Below are positions 19,891 to 29,492 of a stretch of DNA of 64,000 nt, piece by piece; position 1 is the first letter of the stretch, and every line of letters starts with the position of its first letter. The stretch covers positions 1 to 64,000 of the forward strand of contig WXFD01000024.1 of NCBI GenBank assembly GCA_009877105.1. The letters run 5' to 3'. Source of the DNA: Bacteroidales bacterium (GTDB lineage: Bacteria > Bacteroidota > Bacteroidia > Bacteroidales > VadinHA17). The notes below the pieces were generated by a model. The model worked only from the letters and a program-made list of their open reading frames with translations, was not told the origin of the DNA and did no database searches. A program made the position numbers and the translations under genes.

Positions 19891-19907
19891 CCCCCGGGGG
19901 TCATTGT

Positions 19908-21050
19908 ATGCCTGTGGATTATTCAAGGATACCGTCTCCGTGCTATGTAATAGACGAAGAGAGACTCAGGAAGAACCTCCGGCTCATCCGGCAGGTTTCT
20001 GATGATTCCGGAGCAGAAATCATTCTGGCATTCAAGGGATTTGCAATGTGGGGAGTATTCCCGGTTGTAAGGGAGTACATCCGGGGAGCATCAGCAAGTT
20101 CACTCAGCGAGGCAAGACTCTGTATGGAGGAAATGGGCAGCCTTGCCCATACTTACTCACCGGTTTACAAGGAGAGTGAATTCGAACATATACTGGGATT
20201 CAGCTCCCATGTTACTTTCAATTCCCTGGCACAATACGACAAATATGCAGGTTTCCTGGACGGATATCCCCGGAAAGTGTCGGCAGGCTTGCGGATAAAC
20301 CCGGAATTACCCCTGACCGGTTATGATATTTACAATCCATGCTCACCTGGTTCACGCATGGGAATCATTGCCGAAGATTTGATCCGGCACGGGCTTCCGG
20401 ATGGTATCGAAGGACTTCATTTTCACGTACTTTTTGAAGCAGATTCCTATGCCCTTGAAAAAGTTCTGAATACCATTGAAGAGAAATTCGGTAACTTCCT
20501 GCCACGGCTCAAATGGATTAATATGGGCGGCGGTCACCTGATGACACGGACCGGGTACGACACGGCCCACCTCGTAAAGTTGCTAACCGATTTCAGGCAA
20601 AGGTATGGGGTACATATCATTCTTGAACCGGGAAGCGCATTTGCCTGGGAAACCGGAGAACTTGTGGCGACGGTTGAAGATATAGTTGAGAATCATGGAA
20701 TTAAGACTGCCATCCTGGATGTCTCTTTTACCGCTCATATGCCCGATTGTCTCGAGATGCCCTACAAGCCCGGAATACTGGGTGCAGGTGATCCTGAACC
20801 TGGAAAACCCGTATACAGGCTGGGCGGCAATTCATGCCTTTCGGGTGATGTGATGGGAGACTGGTCGTTTGAGAAGCCCCTGCGGCCGGGTGACAGGGTA
20901 ATATTCCTCGACATGATCCATTATACCATGGTCAAGACAACAACCTTCAACGGGGTACAGCATCCGTCTATCGGAATTTGGACTGCTGATAACAGCTTCC
21001 GGCTGTTACGTCAGTTCGGATATGAGGATTACAAGGGAAGGTTAAGCTGA
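19908..21050 (+). CDS. nspC: Carboxynorspermidine decarboxylase
   Basis: The 380-residue protein is a fold-III PLP decarboxylase of the NspC family. SPCYVIDEERLRKNL at the N-terminus and the PLP lysine K43 in ILAFKGFAMWG are typical, followed by LRINPE, GLHFH, NMGGGH (phosphate-binding Gly loop), LEPGSAFAW and, late in the chain, the CLSGDVMGDW substrate-cysteine motif. It removes CO2 from carboxyspermidine or carboxynorspermidine in the cytoplasm. The only gene it pairs with is the synthase just upstream. Diaminopimelate and ornithine decarboxylases are ruled out by the short NspC-type sequence and the KGFAMW motif. Confidence 0.93.
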   Translation: MPVDYSRIPSPCYVIDEERLRKNLRLIRQVSDDSGAEIILAFKGFAMWGVFPVVREYIRGASASSLSEARLCMEEMGSLAHTYSPVYKESEFEHILGFSSHVTFNSLAQYDKYAGFLDGYPRKVSAGLRINPELPLTGYDIYNPCSPGSRMGIIAEDLIRHGLPDGIEGLHFHVLFEADSYALEKVLNTIEEKFGNFLPRLKWINMGGGHLMTRTGYDTAHLVKLLTDFRQRYGVHIILEPGSAFAWETGELVATVEDIVENHGIKTAILDVSFTAHMPDCLEMPYKPGILGAGDPEPGKPVYRLGGNSCLSGDVMGDWSFEKPLRPGDRVIFLDMIHYTMVKTTTFNGVQHPSIGIWTADNSFRLLRQFGYEDYKGRLS

Positions 21051-21066
21051 CAGGCAGGCTTACCTT

Positions 21067-22266
21067 TTAACCGTCAATTGCCCCCGATCCGATAAGCTCA
21101 TCGCCGTCATACCATGCTGCAAACTGCCCTGCAGTAATGCCCCGCTGCAATCTGTCGAAAATGATGTGAATATCATTATTTCTCCTGTACAACCTGGCTT
21201 TCTGGAGCGGCTGCCTGTATCTTATTCTGACCATGTATAAACGAGACTCATTTTCATTCAGCTCAAGATCCTTTCGAATCCAGTGTACATCGTCCCGTCT
21301 GATCCTCAACCCTTTCCGGTAAAGCCCGGGATGAGCCTCGCCTTCTCCCACGAATACAATGTTGTTTAAAGTGTCTGTACCGATGACGAAAAGCGGCTCT
21401 TTTGATCCGCCTATATTCAATCCCTTCCGCTGCCCGATGGTGAAGAAGTGAGCTCCTTCATGCACCCCCGCGACAGAACCCGTTTCAGGGCTGTAAACCG
21501 GGGGCGTGGTATTCATCAGGAGTAGGCTGTCATCAAGCTCGGGGCCGGGAATTCCCCTGAGCCACCGGGTAATGCATTTTTCGGCCGGGATCCTGATAAC
21601 TTCACCTTTCTCTGATTTGAGTTTTTGTTTCAGAAAGGTTGGCAGGTGAACCTTACCGATGAAGCAGATGCCCTGTGAATCTTTTCTCCGGGCTGTAGGA
21701 AGCTTAAGTTCATCAGCTATTTCACGTACCCGGGGTTTTGTCATTTCGCCTATGGGGAACAGCGCCTTGGCCAGCTGCTTCTGGCTGACCTGGCATAGAA
21801 AATAACTCTGGTCCTTGTTGTTGTCCATGCCCGACAGCAGGCGGAATATGATTTTGCCATCCCTTTTAATGGCATCCTTGCGGCAATAGTGCCCGGTTGC
21901 CATGTAATCAGCACCTGTTTTCAGAGCCTCCCGGGCAAAGGAATCGAATTTGATTTCCCTGTTGCAGAGTACATCGGGATTGGGTGTTCTTCCTTTTTCA
22001 TACTCGCTGAACATGTAGTCGGCCACCCGTTTTCTGTACGATTCACTCAGATCGATAAAACGAAATGGAATTTTCAGCTTCTTTGCCACCATTTCAGCGA
22101 ACATAAGATCATCTTCCCAGTGACAGTCACTTTTCAGCAAACCGGTGGTATCATTCCAGTTTCTCATGAAAAGGGCCTCAACTTCATAGCCTTCATTTTT
22201 CAGAACCCAGGCGGCAACACTGGAGTCAACACCTCCCGACAATCCGATGACAACCTTTTTTTTCAC
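21067..22266 (-). CDS. mnmA: tRNA-specific 2-thiouridylase MnmA
   Basis: The 399-residue enzyme places sulfur on U34 of Lys, Glu and Gln tRNAs. The PP-loop SGGVDSS is at residues 10-16, the catalytic cysteines are C101 (NPDVLCNREIKF) and C201 (SQGICFIG), and TGHY and the C-terminal beta domain are present. The start codon is GTG (complement of 22264-22266); no earlier start is plausible because family members have about nine residues before the PP-loop. A TAnnTTTG box lies only 4 bases upstream, so the mRNA may be leaderless. It converges with nspC. Confidence 0.96.
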   Translation of the reverse strand: MKKKVVIGLSGGVDSSVAAWVLKNEGYEVEALFMRNWNDTTGLLKSDCHWEDDLMFAEMVAKKLKIPFRFIDLSESYRKRVADYMFSEYEKGRTPNPDVLCNREIKFDSFAREALKTGADYMATGHYCRKDAIKRDGKIIFRLLSGMDNNKDQSYFLCQVSQKQLAKALFPIGEMTKPRVREIADELKLPTARRKDSQGICFIGKVHLPTFLKQKLKSEKGEVIRIPAEKCITRWLRGIPGPELDDSLLLMNTTPPVYSPETGSVAGVHEGAHFFTIGQRKGLNIGGSKEPLFVIGTDTLNNIVFVGEGEAHPGLYRKGLRIRRDDVHWIRKDLELNENESRLYMVRIRYRQPLQKARLYRRNNDIHIIFDRLQRGITAGQFAAWYDGDELIGSGAIDG

Positions 22267-22270
22267 CAGG

Positions 22271-22278
22271 CAAAGGTA
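22271..22278 (-). promoter_or_regulatory. Candidate -7 box for mnmA, leaderless geometry
   Basis: The minus strand reads TACCTTTG, an exact TAnnTTTG match, ending 4 bases before the GTG start of mnmA. On the plus strand TACCTTTA at 22300-22307 (one mismatch) ends 7 bases before the ATG of the divergent helicase gene. Both would place the transcript start at or next to the start codon. Confidence 0.4.
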
Positions 22279-22314
22279 GTTAAAAGGCTTTAAAATTGAT
22301 ACCTTTATCCGGTT

Positions 22315-25300
22315 ATGGGAGAAGGGACATTAACAATTTACAGTGCATCCGCCGGTTCGGGAAAGACATTCCGGCTTGCGTCCAGTTATCTTGCTGCCCT
22401 TTTCAGATCAAAATACCAATACCGCAGGATACTGGCTGTGACCTTTACCAATAAGGCCACAGCTGAAATGAAGGGAAGAATCCTCGATCAGCTTGACAGG
22501 CTTGCATCGGGCAGGGATTCGGAATATCTCGGGGATCTTGTTGCAGCCACGGGCAAATCAGAGCAAGACCTCAGGGCGGCTGCAAAGGAGATCCTTTCGT
22601 CAATTCTTCACGATTATTCGCGTTTCTCGGTTTCTACAATAGACGCCTTTTTCCAGAAAGTTATCCGAGCATTTGCCAGGGAGTGCGGTCTTAATTCGGC
22701 ATTCAGCCTTGAAATTGATCACAGCCTCATTCTGACAACCGCAGTTGATGAAATGATAGCTTCAACCGCGAAAGACCGGAATCTCAGGAACTGGCTCATG
22801 AGATACATCCTTTCAAATATTGATGAAGAGAAAAGCTGGAACATTAAGGATTCGATTATTAGGCTTTCGGAAGAACTGTTCAGGGAAAAGTTCAGGATAC
22901 TCTCCTCGGGTGAGATCGGCAATCTGAAGGATAAGAATTTCCTGCTCAGGTATATCGAAAAACTAAGTACATTGAGGTCATCCTTTGAAAAAAGAATGAT
23001 CTCCTTCGGGAAAAAGGCGGAACAGATCTTTTCAGAATTTGGACTAACTGATGATATGTTCTATAATAAGAGCAGGGGAGTACCGGGATTTATCAGGGAT
23101 CTGTCAAAAGGCAGGATTGTCAGACCTGGCGAGAAGGTAAGGGCTGCCCTCGGAAATCCGCCGCGATGGGCCACGGGTAATCCGCATCCCCATCTGCTAA
23201 GTGCTGTGACCGGAGGCCTTGAAAGTGTTCTTAAAGAAGCAGTCAGACTCTTTGATGAAACGATTACAGATTACAACACTGCTGGTTCCATCCTTCAGAA
23301 TTTTTATGCACTGGGTATACTTTCCGACGTTCTCGCCAAGGTCCATGAAGTTGTTTCAGGCGAGAACATGTTCCTGCTGTCTGATGCCGGGGAACTTCTA
23401 AGTCTCATAACCGGGAATGATCAGACCCCGTTCATTTATGAAAAGATAGGATCACGTTATGAGAACTTCATGATTGATGAGTTCCAGGACACTTCAGTTC
23501 TTCAGTGGAACAATTTCCGGCACCTTATTGAAAACAGCATGTCGGAAGGCAACGACAATATGGTTGTGGGTGACGTCAAACAATCCATATACAGGTTCAG
23601 GAACAGCGATTGGAAGATCCTGGGAGATATGCTTGAAAAGAAGACAGATAACAATAGAATTAAAAGCATACCACTTGGGAGGAATTACAGGAGCAGATCG
23701 AACATCATATCTTTCAATAATTCCTTTTTTTCAGTATTGCCCGTGTTGCTCGACCGGGTTTTTTCCGAAAGTCCCGGTGACACAAGCTTTGTAAAGTTGT
23801 ATGCGGAAGCTGTCCAGTCAGACCCGGGCCGTTCAACAGGTGGTTACGTCAGGATTGAGTTCATAGGGGACGATGCGGAAGGAGAACAGATGACCGATAC
23901 AGAGGGTCGTATTAACAAGGATACAGGGAAAAAACAGGGCAATGACTGGAAAGCAAAAGTACTTAAGAAAATTCCGGGTATTATTGAAACAATCCTTGAT
24001 AAAGGTTATAACGCTTCCGATGTCGGGATACTTGTAAGGGATGGCCGTGAGGGTGCGGAAGTAATGAAGACACTGCTCGGATACTCCGGCAGCCTGCAGG
24101 AAAGCCCGGGGCAGCATCGGTTCAAGGTTGTTTCAAACGATTCCCTGGTCTTTTCAGGATCGAACGTGATAACATTCATTATTTCTGCTCTAAAGGTGAT
24201 AGTCAATCCCGAGGACCAGATAAGCAGGGCCCTGATGACAAGATATTACCTTTTTGCAAAGGAAGTACCCGGTGCTGATCGGATCAACCTGTTCAGGGAA
24301 GATCTCATAAGCGGATCAGCAGGGTATTTGCCGGATGGTTATGAACTGTTTCTTGAAGAAGCGGGAAAGATGACTCTTTACGACGCTGCTGAGGCAATAA
24401 TTGACTTTTTTGGTGTCGGGGACTATTCATGGAACGTATCCTACCTTGTTTCCTTCATGGATATTGTACTCGAGTATTCGAGGACAAGGAATACCGATTT
24501 CAGGTCGTTCATAGAATGGTGGGAATCCGGCGGCGAGTCAAAGTCACTGTCTCTTCCGTCAGGTATGGATGCAGTCAGGGTGCTGACCATACATAAATCG
24601 AAAGGACTGGAATTCCCGGTTGTAATTCTTCCTTTTCTTTCATGGAACCTCGATCACCGTCCTTCAAGGCGCCCTGTGATCTGGGCCCGGCCCGGCCGGC
24701 CTCCTTTCAATGACATCGGAATCGTTCCACTGAAATACAGCAAGGATTTATCGGAAACGATTTTTAACGTTGAATACCATGAGGAACGTTTTAATTCATT
24801 CCTTGATAACCTTAACCTGCTCTATGTTGCAATGACCAGGGCTATTGATGCATTATACGGATTTGTTCCGCTTAATCCGGTGTCATCCGGCGGAATTGCC
24901 TCATATATCAGGGAAGCGATGCAATGTGATTTGAACCCGGCAGGGTTGTCGGGTATTGTTATGAGCAAAATGTCCGACAACGAGGGGAGGGTATTTGAAC
25001 TGGGTGAAGTACCACTGAATCAGGAACATGGCAGGGAAGCCGGCAGATCAATAACCCTGACTTCCTACCATTCGGGAAAAAGGCCGCAATCCCTGAGACT
25101 AAAACTTCATGCCGGGAATTATTTTGTAACGGATGGCGAACGGCTCAGGGAAATGACGAACTATGGATTGATCATGCATGAGGTTTTTGCAGGGATATCA
25201 TGCAGGGAAGATATTCCGGAGGCGGTTGCCGGTATGGTGCTTGAGGGAAAAATTACGGAAAATGAAGCCGGGGCGCTTGTTGAGCGATTACAGGATCTCG

Positions 25301-25572
25301 TATCGGATCCGGCAGTATCATCCTGGTTCGATCCCGGGAATACTCTTATGAAAGAGGCGGAAATACTGCTTCCTTCAGGCAGTATAAAAAGACCCGACAG
25401 AATTATCCTGAGAAACGGGAATGCTACGATTGTTGATTTTAAGTTTGGTGAAAAGGATCCTAAGCATGCAGAGCAAATCAGCCTGTATCGTAATTTACTT
25501 GTAATGATGGGCTATCGGAATACTGATGCCTACATCTGGTATGTTGATGCAAATCTCATAGAAAAAGCCTGA
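22315..25572 (+). CDS. AddA/RecB-like UvrD-type helicase with C-terminal nuclease domain
   Basis: The 1085-residue protein has all superfamily 1A helicase motifs: Walker A AGSGKT (residues 13-18), motif Ia AVTFTNKATAEM, Walker B MIDEFQDTS, motif III VGDVKQSIYRFR, motif IV GRNYRSR, motif V TIHKSKGLEFPVV and motif VI YVAMTRA. The last 250 residues carry a PD-(D/E)XK-type nuclease with MHEVFAG, PDRI and VDFKFGE. It would unwind and trim double-strand breaks for RecA loading together with the AddB-like protein encoded two genes downstream. The radical SAM stop-start overlap (1 base) shows the three genes are one transcript. Exact subfamily (AddA or a Bacteroidota RecB variant) is uncertain. Confidence 0.88.
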   Translation: MGEGTLTIYSASAGSGKTFRLASSYLAALFRSKYQYRRILAVTFTNKATAEMKGRILDQLDRLASGRDSEYLGDLVAATGKSEQDLRAAAKEILSSILHDYSRFSVSTIDAFFQKVIRAFARECGLNSAFSLEIDHSLILTTAVDEMIASTAKDRNLRNWLMRYILSNIDEEKSWNIKDSIIRLSEELFREKFRILSSGEIGNLKDKNFLLRYIEKLSTLRSSFEKRMISFGKKAEQIFSEFGLTDDMFYNKSRGVPGFIRDLSKGRIVRPGEKVRAALGNPPRWATGNPHPHLLSAVTGGLESVLKEAVRLFDETITDYNTAGSILQNFYALGILSDVLAKVHEVVSGENMFLLSDAGELLSLITGNDQTPFIYEKIGSRYENFMIDEFQDTSVLQWNNFRHLIENSMSEGNDNMVVGDVKQSIYRFRNSDWKILGDMLEKKTDNNRIKSIPLGRNYRSRSNIISFNNSFFSVLPVLLDRVFSESPGDTSFVKLYAEAVQSDPGRSTGGYVRIEFIGDDAEGEQMTDTEGRINKDTGKKQGNDWKAKVLKKIPGIIETILDKGYNASDVGILVRDGREGAEVMKTLLGYSGSLQESPGQHRFKVVSNDSLVFSGSNVITFIISALKVIVNPEDQISRALMTRYYLFAKEVPGADRINLFREDLISGSAGYLPDGYELFLEEAGKMTLYDAAEAIIDFFGVGDYSWNVSYLVSFMDIVLEYSRTRNTDFRSFIEWWESGGESKSLSLPSGMDAVRVLTIHKSKGLEFPVVILPFLSWNLDHRPSRRPVIWARPGRPPFNDIGIVPLKYSKDLSETIFNVEYHEERFNSFLDNLNLLYVAMTRAIDALYGFVPLNPVSSGGIASYIREAMQCDLNPAGLSGIVMSKMSDNEGRVFELGEVPLNQEHGREAGRSITLTSYHSGKRPQSLRLKLHAGNYFVTDGERLREMTNYGLIMHEVFAGISCREDIPEAVAGMVLEGKITENEAGALVERLQDLVSDPAVSSWFDPGNTLMKEAEILLPSGSIKRPDRIILRNGNATIVDFKFGEKDPKHAEQISLYRNLLVMMGYRNTDAYIWYVDANLIEKA

Positions 25573-26546
25573 TGCGGGAGAAAAACAAAGAAAGCAGGAT
25601 ATATCTCTGGGGGCATGAACGGCGGTTCAATGCATACTCAAACTATTTCAGGCAGCTGTATGGCACCAGGGTACAGAAAGTATCGGTTGATGCGGGATTC
25701 ACCTGTCCGAACAGGGACGGGAAAAAAGGTACGGGCGGATGCACGTACTGCGATAATCAGGCATTTAATCCATCTTATTGTGATCCTGTGAAATCAATAA
25801 CACAACAGATAAAGGAAGGCATAGAATTCCACAAATGGAGGTATCGCAGGGCAGTATCATATCTGACATATTTCCAGTCATACACGAATACATATGCCCC
25901 GCTGGAACATCTCAGGAAGCTGTTCATGGAAGCCCTGGACTATCCGGGTGTGATCGGTCTGACAATCGGGACCAGGCCCGATTGCATCGGAAAGGAAAAG
26001 CTGGAATACCTGGGGGAACTGTCAAAAGATCACTATATTACAGTTGAATATGGAATAGAATCATGCTATAACAGGACCCTGGAAAGGATCAACAGGGGCC
26101 ATAGTTTTGAAGAAGCTGTCGAAATCCTTAAGCAGACCGCGGAATATGGCATCCCTGCAGGAGCCCATTTCATATTTGGACTGCCCGGGGAGACTGTTGA
26201 AGATATGCTGTCCATGGCTGAGATAATTTCCTCCCTGCCCCTCAGAACAGTGAAGTTCCATCAGCTGCAGATACTGAAGAACACCCGGATGGAGAAGGAA
26301 TACAGGAACAAGATACAGGATTTTCATATTTTCACCCTGGAGGAGTATATAAACTTCATTGTGAAATTCCTGGAGATGCTGAATCCGGCAATAGTAGTGG
26401 AACGCTTCACTGGAGAAGTTCCGCCGCGTTTCAGGGTTAATGAAGGCTTTGGCAATTACCGGTCTGAACAGATCCTTATCCTCGTGGAAAGACGGCTTGA
26501 AGAACTTGACACCTGGCAGGGGCGACTCTGCAAAACGATGAACTGA
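25572..26546 (+). CDS. TIGR01212-type (YhcC-like) radical SAM protein
   Basis: The 324-residue protein has the radical SAM cluster in the unusual spacing C45-X11-C57-X2-C60 (TCPNRDG...GGCTYC), which is characteristic of the TIGR01212/YhcC family rather than the usual CX3CX2C. Downstream are GTRPDCI, VEYGIES and HFIFGLPGETVEDM, the S-adenosylmethionine-binding and barrel elements, and a C-terminal extension. The reaction of this widespread family is not established. The ATG overlaps the helicase stop by one base, and the AddB-like gene follows after 27 bases, so it is co-transcribed with recombination genes; a functional link is only inferred. Confidence 0.88.
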   Translation: MREKNKESRIYLWGHERRFNAYSNYFRQLYGTRVQKVSVDAGFTCPNRDGKKGTGGCTYCDNQAFNPSYCDPVKSITQQIKEGIEFHKWRYRRAVSYLTYFQSYTNTYAPLEHLRKLFMEALDYPGVIGLTIGTRPDCIGKEKLEYLGELSKDHYITVEYGIESCYNRTLERINRGHSFEEAVEILKQTAEYGIPAGAHFIFGLPGETVEDMLSMAEIISSLPLRTVKFHQLQILKNTRMEKEYRNKIQDFHIFTLEEYINFIVKFLEMLNPAIVVERFTGEVPPRFRVNEGFGNYRSEQILILVERRLEELDTWQGRLCKTMN

Positions 26547-26573
26547 TCAATGATGTTTTATCCTGAATAATAG

Positions 26574-29474
26574 ATGGAATACTTTCTGGAACGCATTGCA
26601 AGGATATTGACCGACGGTTTCGTTGACCGGCTCGATACACAGTGCATTGTGTTCCCCAGCAGGAGGGCAGGTTTGTTTTTCATGAAGTATCTTGCCGACA
26701 GGGTTGATAAACCCGTCTGGGCCCCGTCGGTAATGACAATAAATGATCTATTCCGTTTATTCTCCCCACTCAGGCTTGCGGATAATGAAGTCCTTCTTTT
26801 TGAGCTTTACAAGGCATTCCGGTCAGTCAGAAAAACGACAGAAACTTTTGATGATTTTTATTACTGGGGAGGCATGCTGCTGAACGATTTTGACGATATT
26901 GACAAATACCTGGCAGATCCGGCTTCAATATTTCGAAATGTCCGTGATCTTAAAATGATCGATCGTCAGTTCGGCGGCCTTAGTCAGCACCAGGCTGAGG
27001 TAGTGCAAAAATTCTGGGTGAACTTTGAACCCGGTAAACCAACACCCGAGAAAAAACAGTTTGAAGAAACCTGGTATATACTGAACGATCTTTACAATGC
27101 ATTCAGGGAGGCTCTCAGACAGAAAAGGCTTGCATATGAGGGTATGATATTCAGGGATGCCATTGAAAGGAAAGGGTGGCAGAATCCAAAGGCACTCCGG
27201 TGGGACAAAATTCATTTTGCAGGATTCAATGCGCTGAATGAGTGTGAAAAGACACTGATGAGCAGTCTGAAAAATAACGGAAAAGCCAGGTTCTACTGGG
27301 ATTATGATAATTCATACCTCGGTTCGAAGGATGTGAATTCAGCGGGATATTTTCTCAGAGAAAACATCCTGTCCTTTGGCAACGATATGCCGGCCGACTG
27401 GAGCTATGATACGCTTCTCACGGATAAATCGGGTACTGTAAGACGGACCGTGATTGAAACATCATCCGACGTTGCACAGGTTAAACTGGTTTCCCGTCTC
27501 ACTGCCGAAACGGATGATCCGGAACAGGGCTCTGATCATCAGACTGCAATTGTCCTTGCTGATGAAAATCTGCTGATTCCACTGTTATCGAGCCTTCCTG
27601 AAAAGAGGGATCATGTGAATGTAACCATGGGGTACCCTATGAGGGAGACGCCGGTTTATCAGCTTGCAAAGAGCCTTCTCGATTTACAGTCCAATGCCAG
27701 GGAGAAAGACGGCCGTGTCAGCTTTCATCATTCAGACGTAATGAAGGTGTTGGAAAACAGTCTTGTGTCACCGCTGATCGGAAAGGAGGGGAAGTTACTG
27801 GCCAGGGAGGTTGCGAACGGCAATTCTGAATATATACCTTCTGATTATTTTGGTTCATCGGGATTTACCAGGATTATATTTGAAAAACAGGATGATCCTC
27901 CGATGCTGGCGGAATATCTCAGAAAGATATTTTTCTTTATCGCCAGGGAAGATACTGAGGAAATGTCGGACCAGCCCGGAACATTCATGACAAAAAAAAT
28001 AAGGAATGAATTTATTTACAGGGCAGTGCTTTCGATTAACCGGATGAAGACGCTCACGGGTGATCCTGAAGTGAATTTTACGGTGAGAACCTTTGCGGCC
28101 ATGCTTGAAAGGATTCTCCGAGCCCAGTCGGTACCGTTCATCGGTGAACCGCTTAAAGGGATCCAGATAATGGGACTGCTTGAGACCCGAACCCTTGATT
28201 TCCGGAACATTATAATTCTTTCAGTTAATGAAGGAGTTCTGCCATCTCTTACAACTGCATCCTCATTCATTCCGTTCAGCTTGCGCGAGGCATTCGGCCT
28301 GCCCTCGATCAATCACCAGGAATCGGTTTATGCATACCATTTTTACAGGCTTCTTCACAGGGCCCGGAATGTGACATTTATTTACAATTCCGGCTCAGAA
28401 GGTTTGAGGAGCGGAGAAATAAGCAGGTTTATTCTGCAGATGAAGTACGGATCTGTTGTAGCACAGCCTGACCATCTGAGCCTGAATCTTGAAATAAAGA
28501 ATCCTGCATCCCCCGGGGAATTCCTGGAAAGAACGGAGACAATGAACCTGAAACTAATGTCGAGGTTCAGCGGTAACGCCGGCGCGAAGATCATTTCCCC
28601 CTCGGCAATAAACGTCTGGCTCGGATGCAGGATGAAGTTCTGGTACCGTTATGTGAATGATATAAGGGAACCGGTGAAGCAGAAGGGAGAAATAGATCCG
28701 GCAACATTGGGAAGTATTTTTCATGATGTTGCCAAAAGACTTTATATGCCCTACCTTGGACAAACAATCGAAGCTTCGGGTTTTGAAGCTCTTGGGAAGA
28801 ACAGGGAATATCTGGGCATATTGATAGATACCGCTGTCAGGGAGCACTTTCCGGATAACAGCGATTCCTATTCAGCGCTTAATGAGCTGATCTCTGAAAA
28901 TGTACTTATGACCTACATTTCAAGAATCCTGGAAACTGACAGGAAATATGCTCCTGTCAGGATCATTGCCCTGGAAAAACCTGTTCAGTTCAGGATTGGA
29001 TCACCAGCAGAAAAAAGAGAAGCCGGGTTCCTGGTAGGCGGTATTATTGACAGGATAGACAGTACCGGGGGAACAACAAGAATAGTCGATTACAAGACCG
29101 GTTCGGTGGCTGATCATATAAAAGCTATAGGGGAGCTTTTCGAGGATGACAGGAAAAGGGACATTGACTGCTGGCTGCAGGCATTGTTGTACTGCGAAGG
29201 GTACATTTCAGGAAGTTCCGATCCCGTCGTCGCACCTGCAATCTACAAGATCAGAAGAATTCCCGGGGACAGGCCGGCTGAGATGCTGAGCATAAAAGTG
29301 CCGGGAACAGATGAGGTTGTAGTCGGGGATTATAATATGATAAGGGATGAATATCTTGATGGACTGCAAAAAACAATAAAGGCCATGTTCGATATTGACG
29401 AACCATTTTACATGACCCGTGATTGGGTGGGGAAATGTTCCTACTGTGAATACAGGAGGCTATGTAAAAGATAA
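26574..29474 (+). CDS. AddB-like PD-(D/E)XK nuclease with 4Fe-4S cluster
   Basis: The 966-residue protein resembles the AddB partner of helicase-nucleases. The N-terminus (CIVFPSRRAGLFFMKYL) matches AddB-type proteins and lacks a working Walker A. The C-terminal nuclease has GGIIDRID and VDYKTGS (catalytic Asp and D-x-K), bracketed by the cluster cysteines: one in NVWLGCRMKFWYRYV and three in the C-terminal CX2CX5C (CSYCEYRRLC). That arrangement binds a 4Fe-4S cluster that locks the nuclease ring around DNA in the AddB family. It acts with the AddA-like protein upstream at DNA ends. It converges with ribH. Confidence 0.87.
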   Translation: MEYFLERIARILTDGFVDRLDTQCIVFPSRRAGLFFMKYLADRVDKPVWAPSVMTINDLFRLFSPLRLADNEVLLFELYKAFRSVRKTTETFDDFYYWGGMLLNDFDDIDKYLADPASIFRNVRDLKMIDRQFGGLSQHQAEVVQKFWVNFEPGKPTPEKKQFEETWYILNDLYNAFREALRQKRLAYEGMIFRDAIERKGWQNPKALRWDKIHFAGFNALNECEKTLMSSLKNNGKARFYWDYDNSYLGSKDVNSAGYFLRENILSFGNDMPADWSYDTLLTDKSGTVRRTVIETSSDVAQVKLVSRLTAETDDPEQGSDHQTAIVLADENLLIPLLSSLPEKRDHVNVTMGYPMRETPVYQLAKSLLDLQSNAREKDGRVSFHHSDVMKVLENSLVSPLIGKEGKLLAREVANGNSEYIPSDYFGSSGFTRIIFEKQDDPPMLAEYLRKIFFFIAREDTEEMSDQPGTFMTKKIRNEFIYRAVLSINRMKTLTGDPEVNFTVRTFAAMLERILRAQSVPFIGEPLKGIQIMGLLETRTLDFRNIIILSVNEGVLPSLTTASSFIPFSLREAFGLPSINHQESVYAYHFYRLLHRARNVTFIYNSGSEGLRSGEISRFILQMKYGSVVAQPDHLSLNLEIKNPASPGEFLERTETMNLKLMSRFSGNAGAKIISPSAINVWLGCRMKFWYRYVNDIREPVKQKGEIDPATLGSIFHDVAKRLYMPYLGQTIEASGFEALGKNREYLGILIDTAVREHFPDNSDSYSALNELISENVLMTYISRILETDRKYAPVRIIALEKPVQFRIGSPAEKREAGFLVGGIIDRIDSTGGTTRIVDYKTGSVADHIKAIGELFEDDRKRDIDCWLQALLYCEGYISGSSDPVVAPAIYKIRRIPGDRPAEMLSIKVPGTDEVVVGDYNMIRDEYLDGLQKTIKAMFDIDEPFYMTRDWVGKCSYCEYRRLCKR

Positions 29475-29492
29475 CTGTAACCGGGGCGGATA

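Noticed and set aside
19891..19900. CCCCCGGGGG palindrome right after the carboxynorspermidine synthase stop
   Set aside because: It has no loop and no T tract, and the next gene follows after a few bases, so a terminator is not supported.
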